A stretch of 64,000 nt of DNA from Gallionellaceae bacterium (lineage in GTDB: Bacteria > Pseudomonadota > Gammaproteobacteria > Burkholderiales > Thiobacillaceae): NCBI GenBank assembly GCA_028714875.1, contig JAQTLN010000008.1, forward strand, positions 1 to 64,000, in the 5' to 3' direction. The translations under genes and the position numbers were made by a program. Under the pieces are notes generated by a model. The model searched no databases, was not told the origin of the DNA, and saw only the letters and a program-made list of their open reading frames with translations. Below are positions 27,286-35,432 of this stretch, one piece after another (position 1 is the first letter of the stretch; every line of letters begins with the position of its first letter).

Positions 27286-28395
27286 TTATACGGGCGGTTT
27301 CGCCAGTTCCATCAACAGCCGCGCGACATCGAAGCCGGACAGCACGCGATGGTCGTAGCTGGCGCCGAGCACCGCGCGGCCGCTGCCCTTGGGGGCGGCG
27401 TGAGCGATCATCAGCGAACAGTAGGGCGGCAGGATGGGGATGTGGCGGCTGACGTTCCAGCGCGCCATGCTGGAGAAGGCGATGGTGGCGCCGCTGGTTT
27501 CCTCGCGGCTCAGCTTGCGCTGGATGGCGTGGCGCTGCACTTCGCCGAGGTTCTCGATGAATTGCTTGGTTTCCAGGGTGTCGGCGTCGCGCACCACGGT
27601 CAGATAAAGCGTTTCTCCGGCCTGCACGGTGAAACCGAGGTTCACCGGTTGGTACTGGAAGCGCTTGCCGTTGACCACGGTGGCGTTGAGGCGGGGGCTG
27701 GCTTTCACCAGTTGCACATAGCGATAGGCCAGCAGCGGCAACAGCGGCGAGAGCATCAGTTTGTTGGCGTGGGCGTAGGCGGCCGCGTGGTCTTCCCAGG
27801 CTTTCGGGTCGTATTCCACTTCCAGATAGGTGGCGGCGGCATGGTCGCGGTGCCAGGACACGGTGATCAGCATGCCGCGTTCCTCGGCACTGAGATCGAC
27901 CAGCTGGCCCGGCACGTCGGGCAGGCTTTCCTGTGCCGAGACGGTGACGGCGGGGGTGCGGTCGCGCCGCTGGATGCCGTGCGCGGCGATGTAGCTTTCC
28001 ACATCGGCGAGCGTCAAACGCTCACCGGAGGCGGGAACCGCGCCGGCGTCGAGACCGAGTTCCTTCAAGAGGGTGCGCGCCTTGGCGGTGGGACGGGCGT
28101 TGCCGTCGCCGACGCTGGCAGCCGCCACGACCGGCGCTTCCGGCACCGGCTCGTCGATGCGCTCACCTTGCCAGAGCAGGATGGAGCCGACCGCCACCTT
28201 GTCGTCCACTTCGCACATCAGCTTGAGCACATAGCCGTCGCTTTCGGCGGCGACTTCGACGATGGCCTTGTCGGTTTCCACGTCGAGGACGATCTCGCCC
28301 TTTTCGATGTAATCACCGACGCCAACCCGGAAGGCGATGACCTGGACGATGTCATCATTGTTGTTGACGCGCGGGGCGTGAAGGGCAGATGCCAT
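27286..28395 (-). CDS. 2-oxoacid dehydrogenase E2-like acyltransferase
   Basis: A 369-residue E2 protein. Residues 1-78 form a lipoyl domain with the attachment lysine K43 (DVETDKAIVEV). Residues about 100-142 form the peripheral subunit-binding domain (RPTAKARTLLKELGLD...LTLADVESYI). Residues about 165-369 form the CAT-like catalytic domain. The catalytic histidine segment reads SYDHRVLSG instead of the usual DHRxxDG, so the conserved aspartate after the histidine is a serine. With a partner E1 and ACP but no E3 nearby, it may hand its acyl group to the ACP rather than to CoA. That is inference. Confidence 0.88.
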   Translation of the reverse strand: MASALHAPRVNNNDDIVQVIAFRVGVGDYIEKGEIVLDVETDKAIVEVAAESDGYVLKLMCEVDDKVAVGSILLWQGERIDEPVPEAPVVAAASVGDGNARPTAKARTLLKELGLDAGAVPASGERLTLADVESYIAAHGIQRRDRTPAVTVSAQESLPDVPGQLVDLSAEERGMLITVSWHRDHAAATYLEVEYDPKAWEDHAAAYAHANKLMLSPLLPLLAYRYVQLVKASPRLNATVVNGKRFQYQPVNLGFTVQAGETLYLTVVRDADTLETKQFIENLGEVQRHAIQRKLSREETSGATIAFSSMARWNVSRHIPILPPYCSLMIAHAAPKGSGRAVLGASYDHRVLSGFDVARLLMELAKPPV

Positions 28396-28412
28396 GATGT
28401 TTCCTCAGCAGC

Positions 28413-28442
28413 GTAGGGCGGAACGCGAAGCGGTTCCGCCTA
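28413..28442. repeat. Small palindrome overlapping the E1 stop codon
   Basis: AGGGCGGAACGCG and CGGTTCCGCCTA face each other around a short AAG loop. The stop codon of the E1 gene (minus strand) lies at its edge. Confidence 0.7.
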
Positions 28443-30470
28443 ATACAGGTTATCCAGGATGTCTTCGATCAGCCGGTCGGCGTCCGGCAGGATCTGCCGT
28501 TCCAGGCTGCGCGCGGAGGCGATCGGCACCGGCGGCGTGCCGATGCGGAAGGCCTGGCCTTTGTAGCCCGCTTCCAGCAGACAGGCGGCAATTTCCGCGC
28601 CGATGCCGAATTCGTGGTGCGATTCCTCGGCGATGACCACCCGCTCGCTGGCCAGCAGATGCGCCAGCAGGGTGCGGCGCGGCAGGGGTGAGAGCAGGGA
28701 GGGAACGACGATATCCACCATCAGTTCCTCCTCTTCCTCCAGGCGTTTCGCCGCCTCTTCCACCACCGGCAACATGCCGCCGTAGGTGACGATGGTCAGA
28801 TCCGCATCCGGGCGGCGGCGCAGCAGGGTGGGGAACAGGTGGGCGGCGAGGTCGTCCGGGTCGGCCGCCAGCATCTCGTAGTCGCCGCCATCCATCGTTT
28901 CGCCGTAGAGCAGCTTGTGCTCCAGGAACAGGATGGGATAGGGCCATTGGCGGGAGGCGTCGACCAGCAGGCGGGCGACGTCGTGGCGTTGGCTGCCGTA
29001 AAGGACGGTGAGTCCGGGGATCGCGGTGAAGATGTTTTCCGGGCTCTGGCTGTGGGTCGGACCATAGCCGCGGCGGCCGCCCGAGGGCGTGCGCAGGATC
29101 AGCGGCACGGTCACTTCCGGGAACACGCCGGGGAACTTCACCGCGTGGTTGTAGAGCTGGTCCATGCACAGGGAAAGAAAGTCCGCGAACATGATTTCCA
29201 GGATCGGGCGGAAACCGTCCATCGCCAGGCCGATGGCGGCGCCGGTGATGCCGGCTTCCGAGATGGGCGTGGAAATGACGCGGCCGGGGTAAGCGGTGGA
29301 GAGGCCCTGGGTGACCTTGAAGGCGCCTCCGTAGGGGTCGTGCAGGTCTTCGCCGAGTACCAGCGTTTCCGGGTAGGTGGCCAGCAGGTAATTCAGCGCG
29401 GCGTTGATGGCCAGGCGCACGCTGGTCTTGCCGGTCACGACCGGGTAGCTCGGCGCCGGACCGGCCAGTTCACTGGCGCGGTCGAAGATATGTTCCGGCG
29501 CGTCGTCGTAGACGGCTTCCGGCGAGGCGTCGGCGGCTTCCCGTACCTGTTCGATGAAGGCGGCGTTGCGCGCCTCGATGCCGGCACGCAAGGCGTCGGG
29601 GAGTCGGCGGCCCATCGCCGCCAGCGGGTCGCGCGCGCGGATGGCGGCGACCACGGCCTCGTCGCGCAGGTCGTCGCCCTTGGAATGCGGCCCCATGCGG
29701 CGGGTATCGATCACCAGGAAACCGGGGCGCTGGCTGTCGCGCACCTGTTGCACCGCCGCGGCCACCTGCTCGAAGAAATCGGGCGCGGCGTCGTCCACCC
29801 GCCAGGTTTGCAGGCCGAAGGCGGCGCCGCGCGCCTGGATGTCGCCGCCGAGGTTCTGGTGCGGTTCGGTGGTCTGCGAGATACCGTTGTTTTCCACCAC
29901 CACCAGATAGGGCACGGCCCAGACCGAGGCGAGGTTCATGGCTTCGTACAGGAGGCCCTGACCGAGGGTGCCGTCGCCGATCATGGCGGCGACGATGGCG
30001 CCGGAGCCATGCAGCTTGCGCGCCAGGGCGAGCCCGGCGCCGATGCCGGTCATGCCGCCCTGGACGCCGTTGGAATGAAAATGGCGCCAGACCAGATGCT
30101 GGCTGCCGCCGCGACCGCCGCAGGCGCCGGCCGCGCGGCCCATGATTTCCGCCACCAGGCCGACGAACTCGCCGGAATAACTGAGGAAATGGCCGTGATT
30201 GCGGTGGTTGGAAAGCGCCGCGTCCTCCGGGTGAGTCAGCGCCCGCACCACCGCCATCGCGCAGATTTCCTGGCCCAGGCAGGTGTGCGTGGTGCCGGAG
30301 ACGAAGCCGCGCGAGAACTGGTCGAGCACCAGTTGTTCGCTGGAGCGGATCAGGTGACCGTAGGCGTAGAGGTCTTCCGGCGTGGTGCCGATGATCGGCT
30401 TGCCGTGGGCATCGCGTTCGAAGCCGGGGATAGGAAGAGTGGGCATGGCGGCGGGTCGGCTGAGTGTCAT
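28440..30470 (-). CDS. Fused alpha-beta E1 2-oxoacid dehydrogenase-like protein
   Basis: A 676-residue thiamine-diphosphate enzyme with both E1 chains in one polypeptide. The alpha part (1-320) has the cofactor motif IGDGTLGQGLLYEAMNLASV and then VVENNGISQ. The beta part (about 345-676) has LVLGEDLHDPYGGAFKVTQGL, TPISEAGITGAAIGLAMDG and HHEFGIGAEIAACLLEAGYKG. Such fusions decarboxylate a 2-oxoacid and acylate the lipoyl group of E2; a ketose donor is an alternative. ATG 30446 is another possible start. It lies upstream of E2 and ACP on the same strand, divergent from a GNAT gene. Confidence 0.9.
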   Translation of the reverse strand: MTLSRPAAMPTLPIPGFERDAHGKPIIGTTPEDLYAYGHLIRSSEQLVLDQFSRGFVSGTTHTCLGQEICAMAVVRALTHPEDAALSNHRNHGHFLSYSGEFVGLVAEIMGRAAGACGGRGGSQHLVWRHFHSNGVQGGMTGIGAGLALARKLHGSGAIVAAMIGDGTLGQGLLYEAMNLASVWAVPYLVVVENNGISQTTEPHQNLGGDIQARGAAFGLQTWRVDDAAPDFFEQVAAAVQQVRDSQRPGFLVIDTRRMGPHSKGDDLRDEAVVAAIRARDPLAAMGRRLPDALRAGIEARNAAFIEQVREAADASPEAVYDDAPEHIFDRASELAGPAPSYPVVTGKTSVRLAINAALNYLLATYPETLVLGEDLHDPYGGAFKVTQGLSTAYPGRVISTPISEAGITGAAIGLAMDGFRPILEIMFADFLSLCMDQLYNHAVKFPGVFPEVTVPLILRTPSGGRRGYGPTHSQSPENIFTAIPGLTVLYGSQRHDVARLLVDASRQWPYPILFLEHKLLYGETMDGGDYEMLAADPDDLAAHLFPTLLRRRPDADLTIVTYGGMLPVVEEAAKRLEEEEELMVDIVVPSLLSPLPRRTLLAHLLASERVVIAEESHHEFGIGAEIAACLLEAGYKGQAFRIGTPPVPIASARSLERQILPDADRLIEDILDNLY

Positions 30471-30565
30471 TTGAAGCGGGCTGGCCCGCTGAGTGGCCGC
30501 GAGCTTAACCCAGTTTTCCCGGCCTTTGTGCTAACGTCCCGGCGCCCCCACAGACTCCTATTGAT

Positions 30566-31429
30566 ATGGCCCTGCCCAAGCTCGAACCCATTCGCGACGA
30601 GGATCTGCCGGCGTTTTGCGCGTTCCTGCATGCCCACCTCAACCCCAGCCACCCGGCCGATGTCTGGGCCGATGCCTTCCGCCAGGACTGGGGCGTGGAC
30701 AAGCCCAACAACGGTTTCCTGATCCGCGACGACGCTGGCCACATCGTCGGCGGCATCGGCGCCATCTACGGCGCTTATCCGGTGCGCGGCAAGATCGAAC
30801 AGTTCTGCAACATCACCAGCTGGATGGTGCTGGACGCCTATCGTACCCAGAGCATGCGCCTGGCGATGGCGGTGATTTCTCAGCCCGGCTTCCATTTCAC
30901 CGACCTGTCGCCCACCGCCGTGGTCGAGCAGTCGCTCAAGTTCCTCAAGTTCAAGCCCATGAACGAGGCGCGCACCGTGCTGTTCAACCTGCCGGCGCCG
31001 CAACAGCGCCTGCTGGGCGCGGGGGTGCTGACCGCCCCGGCGCGTATCGAAGCGGTGCTGGACGAGGCCTCGCTCAAAATTTACCAAGACCACAAGCACT
31101 TTCCCTGGCTGCGCTTTCTGGCCGTCGGCAAGGGCAGGGAACGCAGCCTGGTGGTCTACAAGCGCGCCACCCTGAAGCACCTGCCCAGCGCGGAAATCAT
31201 CGGCTTCAGCAATCCGGAAGTATTTCTGCGCTACCTGCCCATACTCGGCTGCCATTTCCTGCTTTCCGGCATGGTCACCACGCGGGTGGAATCGCGCCTG
31301 CTGCCGGGCAAGCCGGCCTGGCCGCATACCGAGCTGAAGGGCTATCGCAACCGGGTGTTCCGTAGCGACACCCTGGGTGAGGGCGACATCCAGAATCTCT
31401 ATTCGGAATATGTCGCCCTTGATCTCTAA
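30566..31429 (+). CDS. GNAT-like acyltransferase
   Basis: A 287-residue protein with an N-terminal GNAT-type fold: LEPIRDEDLPAFCAFLHAHLNP, then GFLIRDDAGHIVGGIGAIYGAY and the substrate-side segment AYRTQSMRLAMAVI. The C-terminal 130 residues are not assigned to a known domain. The typical Q/RxxGxG/A acetyl-CoA loop is not clear, so it may use another donor such as an acyl-ACP. It is divergent from the E1-E2-ACP genes and overlaps the next gene by 20 bases, tying it to a surface-glycan setting. The exact substrate is unknown. Confidence 0.65.
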   Translation: MALPKLEPIRDEDLPAFCAFLHAHLNPSHPADVWADAFRQDWGVDKPNNGFLIRDDAGHIVGGIGAIYGAYPVRGKIEQFCNITSWMVLDAYRTQSMRLAMAVISQPGFHFTDLSPTAVVEQSLKFLKFKPMNEARTVLFNLPAPQQRLLGAGVLTAPARIEAVLDEASLKIYQDHKHFPWLRFLAVGKGRERSLVVYKRATLKHLPSAEIIGFSNPEVFLRYLPILGCHFLLSGMVTTRVESRLLPGKPAWPHTELKGYRNRVFRSDTLGEGDIQNLYSEYVALDL

Positions 31430-32432
31430 CCTGTTCCCCAACGCGCGGCCTATCCAGTTGGCGGCCGACACCCGCCCCATCCTGTCGGTGGTGATCCACA
31501 CCGAGGAAGAGTTCGACTGGGACCACGCGCACGCGCGCGAGGAAGTCGGCGTCGAACACATGCGCCACATCGGCCGCGCCCAGGAAGTATTCGACGCCTT
31601 CGGTATCGTGCCCAACTACGTCATCGACTACCCCATCGCCAGCCAGCCGCTGGGTTACGAAACTCTGCGCCGCTACCAGGATGAGGGCCGCGCCCTGATC
31701 GGCGCGCATCTGCACCCCTGGGTTTCGCCGCCGCTGAGCGAGGCACTCACCCGCGCCAACACCTATCCCGGCAACCTGCCACGCGAACTGGAATACGAGA
31801 AGCTGCGTGTACTCACCGAGACCATCGCGGAAAACCTCGGCCAGCGCCCCCTCACCTACCTGGCCGGCCGCTATGGCAATGGCCCCAACAGCGCGACCAT
31901 CCTGGAACAACTGGGTTACGAAGTGGACATCAGCGTGGCGCCGCCGATCGACTACAGCGACGACGGCGGCCCGGATTACTCGGGCTACAGCGCCGAACCG
32001 TTCTGGTTCGGCGGGCAGCGCAAGTTATTGGGGCTGCCCGGCGGCGGCTGCTATGCCGGTTGGTTGAAAAGCGCCGGCGCGCCGTTCTATCGGATGCTGA
32101 CCCATCCCAACCTGCGCTGGGCGCGCCTGCCGGCCATCACCTCGCGCCTGCGCGCCTTTGAGCGCATCCGCCTGTCGCCGGAGGACTACACCCTGGCGGA
32201 AATGCGGCGCATGACCCGCTCCATGCTGAATGACGGCCAGCGCATCTTCGTGTTCAGCTTCCACTCCCCCTCGGTCCATCCCGGTTACACGCCCTACGTG
32301 CGCGACGAAGCCGGCTTGCGCCGTTTCCTGGACAAAACGCGCGCCTATTTCGAGTGGTTCATACGGGAAATGAACGGGCGGAGCATGACACCACTGGAGA
32401 TCAAGGCGCTGCTGGAAGGCGTCTCCACATAG
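31410..32432 (+). CDS. Polysaccharide deacetylase family protein (WalW-like)
   Basis: A 340-residue carbohydrate-esterase-type protein. The N-terminal metal-binding region reads SVVIHTEEEFDW and the later segment GAHLHPWVSPP supplies histidines. FRAGRYG-type sequence is seen as YLAGRYGNGPNS. The C-terminal half includes VFSFHSPSVHPGYTPYV. The acidic/His set suggests a metal-dependent hydrolase on glycans, although the classical TFDDG motif is replaced by HTEEE. The start at 31410 overlaps the GNAT gene. WalW-like proteins are found in O-antigen and capsule clusters. Confidence 0.75.
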   Translation: MSPLISNLFPNARPIQLAADTRPILSVVIHTEEEFDWDHAHAREEVGVEHMRHIGRAQEVFDAFGIVPNYVIDYPIASQPLGYETLRRYQDEGRALIGAHLHPWVSPPLSEALTRANTYPGNLPRELEYEKLRVLTETIAENLGQRPLTYLAGRYGNGPNSATILEQLGYEVDISVAPPIDYSDDGGPDYSGYSAEPFWFGGQRKLLGLPGGGCYAGWLKSAGAPFYRMLTHPNLRWARLPAITSRLRAFERIRLSPEDYTLAEMRRMTRSMLNDGQRIFVFSFHSPSVHPGYTPYVRDEAGLRRFLDKTRAYFEWFIREMNGRSMTPLEIKALLEGVST

Positions 32433-32691
32433 CAAACGACCACGAGTTTTTTGAATTCGGCGCCGGTAAATCATGCCGGTCACTTCGCACCCAGGGGTTT
32501 TCGCCTAGCGGTTTCCGGCAACGCGGCAAACGAGGCTTCGGTTAGAGTTCACCCTCGTGGGAACCAGAAACAAGGGATAGGTGGATGTTGCTACGCACCA
32601 ATATCAGGTTGACCGAGGCTGCGCTCAGGCAGCTTCGACTAGCGTTATTCCGGCAAAGTGGAACGCGGCTTCGCGTACTGGCAAAGTAAGC
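32433..32691. other. Intergenic region before the arabinose module
   Basis: About 260 bases without a supported gene. An ORF that continues in frame from 32581 into the next CDS is not protein-like. No strong hairpin or promoter was clear, though a TTGACC hexamer lies near 32610. Confidence 0.4.
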
Positions 32692-34119
32692 ATGCAAACC
32701 AATCGCCCTCTAATCGTGGATCTCGACGGCACACTCCTGCGCTCGGATATGCTCGTCGAGTCCGCGTTTGCCTTCTTTCGCCACAACCCGTTACGGGCGT
32801 TGGCGCCGCTTTCATGGTTGTTGGCCGGCAAGGCGAATCTGAAGGCGAGATTGGCGGCGGAAGTGACGCTTGATGTCACGACGCTGCCCTACGACAAGCA
32901 GGTCATCGCCTTTCTTGAACGGGAAAAAGCGGACGGTCGCATTCTGGTACTGGCCACGGCGAGCCACCAGTCTTATGCGGAAGCCATCGCCAGTCACCTT
33001 GGCCTGTTCGATCGCGTCCTGGCCACACATGGAGATACCAACCTCTCCGCCCGCGCCAAACGGGATGTCCTGGTGCGCGAATACGGGGAGAAGGGGTTCG
33101 ACTATGTGGGCAATTCACATGACGACTTGAAGGTGTGGACCTCGGCGCACAAAGCCTACCTCGCCAACCCGGAAATCGGGGTCGAAGCCGCGGCCACCCG
33201 ACTTGGCAACGTGGAGTTGGTGACACGAACACCCGCCCACCCCTGGCGCGCCTGGATGAAGCAATTGCGCTTGCACCAATGGGCCAAGAATGCGCTGCTC
33301 TTTGTTCCTTTGCTGGCGTCCCACAGGGTCGGCGAACCCGAACTCCTGCTCACTGGCCTGCTTGCCTTTCTGCTGTTCGGCCTGTGCGCTTCCAGCGTGT
33401 ACTTGCTCAACGATCTGCTCGACCTGGATGACGATCGCCAGCACGCCAGCAAGTGCTTCCGCCCGCTGGCCTCCGGCGCGGTGCCGATCAAGGCGGCCCT
33501 GCTCGTATTACCGGCGTTGCTGGTGACCGCGTTCGCCGGGGCCGCGTGGCTGTTGCCCTGGAAGTTCACCCTGGCGCTGGCGTGTTACTACACCCTGACC
33601 CTGGCTTATTCCCTGACGCTGAAACGCATCATGACGGTGGATGTCATCACCCTGGCGATGCTCTATACGGTGCGTATCGTCGCCGGCACATTCGCATTCG
33701 ATGTCAAATTGACTTTCTGGATGCTGGCTTTCTCCATGTTCCTGTTCCTCAGCCTGGCGCTGGTCAAACGCTACGCGGAATTGCGCGAGTCACGCAGCAA
33801 GGGCAATACCGAACTCACTCGCGGGCGCGGTTACTACCCGGGCGACCTGGAAATGATCTCCACACTGGGCGCGACCTCCGGCTATCTGGCCGTGATGGTC
33901 CTGGCGCTCTACATCCAGGATCTAAACACCCAGGCCCTGTATCGCCATCCTCAGGTCATCTGGCTGGCTTGTCCCTTGCTGCTCTACTGGGTCACCCGCA
34001 CCTGGATGATCACCCATCGCGGCTGGATGCACGAAGACCCCGTGGTCTTCGCCATGAAGGACCGCAACAGCCTGGTTCTTGGCGTGCTGTTCGCCGCCGT
34101 TTTCTGGTCCGCGATATGA
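32692..34119 (+). CDS. HAD phosphatase fused to UbiA-type phosphoribosyl-polyprenyl synthase
   Basis: A 475-residue fusion. Residues 1-190 form a HAD hydrolase (VDLDGTLLRSD nucleophile motif, VLATASHQSYA, FDYVGNSHDDLKVW). Residues about 200-475 form a polytopic UbiA prenyltransferase with the motif NDLLDLDDDRQHASKCFRPL, then ASGAV. That motif closely follows the NDxxDxxxDRxHxxKxxRPxAxG pattern of mycobacterial decaprenyl-phosphate phosphoribose (DPPR) synthase. The fusion could both transfer phosphoribose to polyprenyl phosphate and remove the 5-phosphate. It overlaps the DprE1-like gene start by four bases. ATG 32692 is chosen by homology. Confidence 0.87.
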   Translation: MQTNRPLIVDLDGTLLRSDMLVESAFAFFRHNPLRALAPLSWLLAGKANLKARLAAEVTLDVTTLPYDKQVIAFLEREKADGRILVLATASHQSYAEAIASHLGLFDRVLATHGDTNLSARAKRDVLVREYGEKGFDYVGNSHDDLKVWTSAHKAYLANPEIGVEAAATRLGNVELVTRTPAHPWRAWMKQLRLHQWAKNALLFVPLLASHRVGEPELLLTGLLAFLLFGLCASSVYLLNDLLDLDDDRQHASKCFRPLASGAVPIKAALLVLPALLVTAFAGAAWLLPWKFTLALACYYTLTLAYSLTLKRIMTVDVITLAMLYTVRIVAGTFAFDVKLTFWMLAFSMFLFLSLALVKRYAELRESRSKGNTELTRGRGYYPGDLEMISTLGATSGYLAVMVLALYIQDLNTQALYRHPQVIWLACPLLLYWVTRTWMITHRGWMHEDPVVFAMKDRNSLVLGVLFAAVFWSAI

Positions 34120-35432
34120 GCGATAACCTTTATTCATGGGGGCGCTACCCTCCCCATCCGCAGACAGCCATACCCTGCCACTGGCGCGCGGACATCAGGC
34201 AAGCACTGGCCGACAGGGTGTCGCGACACGGCACTCTGCTGCCCTTCGGCAATGGCCGTTCCTATGGCGACAGTTGCCTGGCGGCCAGCGACCAGGTGCT
34301 GTACATGCGCCCACTCGACCGATTCATCGCGGCCAATTGGGAAACCGGCCTGATTCGCGCCGAGGCCGGCGTCACGCTGGATGAAGTACTGGCCGTCGCC
34401 ATTCCGAAAGGCTGGTTTCTCCCGGTCACTCCGGGAACCCGATTCATCACCCTTGGCGGTGCTTTGGCCAACGATGTGCATGGCAAGAATCACCACATCA
34501 AGGGTACTTTCGGCCGCCATGTGCCCCGCTTTGGCCTGGTGCGCAGCGATCGCGACCCCCTGGTCTGCTCAACCACTGAAAACCCCGAGTTCTACGCCGC
34601 CACGATAGGGGGGCTGGGCCTGACCGGGATCATCGACTGGGTGGAACTGCAACTGGCGCCGATACGCTCCAGCCTGATCGACGCCACCAACGTGCGCTTT
34701 GGCTCCCTCGACGAGTTCTTTGCAATCTCGGCCGAGCTTGATCCCAGCCATGAATTCACCGTGTCCTGGATCGATTGCCTGGCCAGGGGGAAATCGGCTG
34801 GTCGCGGCATCTATATGGCGGGCAATCACGCTGAGGAAGGGCCCTTGGCTTACGAAGACAATGCGAAGTTGAATGTGCCGTTCACACCACCGTTTTCCGC
34901 CATCAACCAACTGTCTTTGCGGCTGTTCAATAACACTTACTACCGCGCTCATCGCGCCGGCCGGCACAACAGCCGGATAGGCTATGAACCGTTCTTCTAC
35001 CCGCTAGACCGCATCCTGAATTGGAACCGTATTTACGGGCCACGAGGGTTCCAGCAATACCAGTGCGCGATCCCGGATGCCAATGCCGCCGCCGCGACAA
35101 AGGCGCTCCTTGATGCCATCGCCGCCGCCCATAGCGGTTCCTTCCTGGCTGTGCTGAAGCGCTTTGGTGACGTGGCCTCCCCCGGGCTGCTCTCGTTCCC
35201 CTTGCCCGGGGCGACCCTGGCTCTGGATTTTCCGCAGCGGGGAAAGATCACGGCCAACCTGTTCGCGCGCCTGGACGCGATAGTGCGAGAGGCGGGGGGG
35301 CGCCAATATCCAGCCAAGGATGCGCATATGAGCGGCGCGGATTTCCGCGGCGCCTATCCGGCGTTTGAGCAAATGATCACATTATCAGACCCCGTTATTT
35401 CATCGCGATTCTGGCGGCGAGTTACCACATGA
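34116..35432 (+). CDS. DprE1-like FAD-dependent oxidase
   Basis: A 438-residue FAD-linked oxidase of the DprE1 (decaprenylphosphoryl-beta-D-ribose 2-oxidase) type. The FAD-binding segment LPFGNGRSYGDSCLA is near residue 42. It is followed by TPGTRFITLGGALANDVHGKN and GTFGRHVPRFGL, typical of VAO-family enzymes. Together with the DprE2-like reductase downstream it would epimerise polyprenyl-phospho-ribose to arabinose at C2. Start and stop overlap both neighbours by four bases, a strong sign of translational coupling. Confidence 0.88.
   Translation: MSDNLYSWGRYPPHPQTAIPCHWRADIRQALADRVSRHGTLLPFGNGRSYGDSCLAASDQVLYMRPLDRFIAANWETGLIRAEAGVTLDEVLAVAIPKGWFLPVTPGTRFITLGGALANDVHGKNHHIKGTFGRHVPRFGLVRSDRDPLVCSTTENPEFYAATIGGLGLTGIIDWVELQLAPIRSSLIDATNVRFGSLDEFFAISAELDPSHEFTVSWIDCLARGKSAGRGIYMAGNHAEEGPLAYEDNAKLNVPFTPPFSAINQLSLRLFNNTYYRAHRAGRHNSRIGYEPFFYPLDRILNWNRIYGPRGFQQYQCAIPDANAAAATKALLDAIAAAHSGSFLAVLKRFGDVASPGLLSFPLPGATLALDFPQRGKITANLFARLDAIVREAGGRQYPAKDAHMSGADFRGAYPAFEQMITLSDPVISSRFWRRVTT

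Noticed and set aside
28839-30722. 627-residue plus-strand ORF opposite the E1 gene
   Set aside because: Low-complexity Gly/Ala/His/Arg composition; E1 on the other strand has clear TPP motifs.
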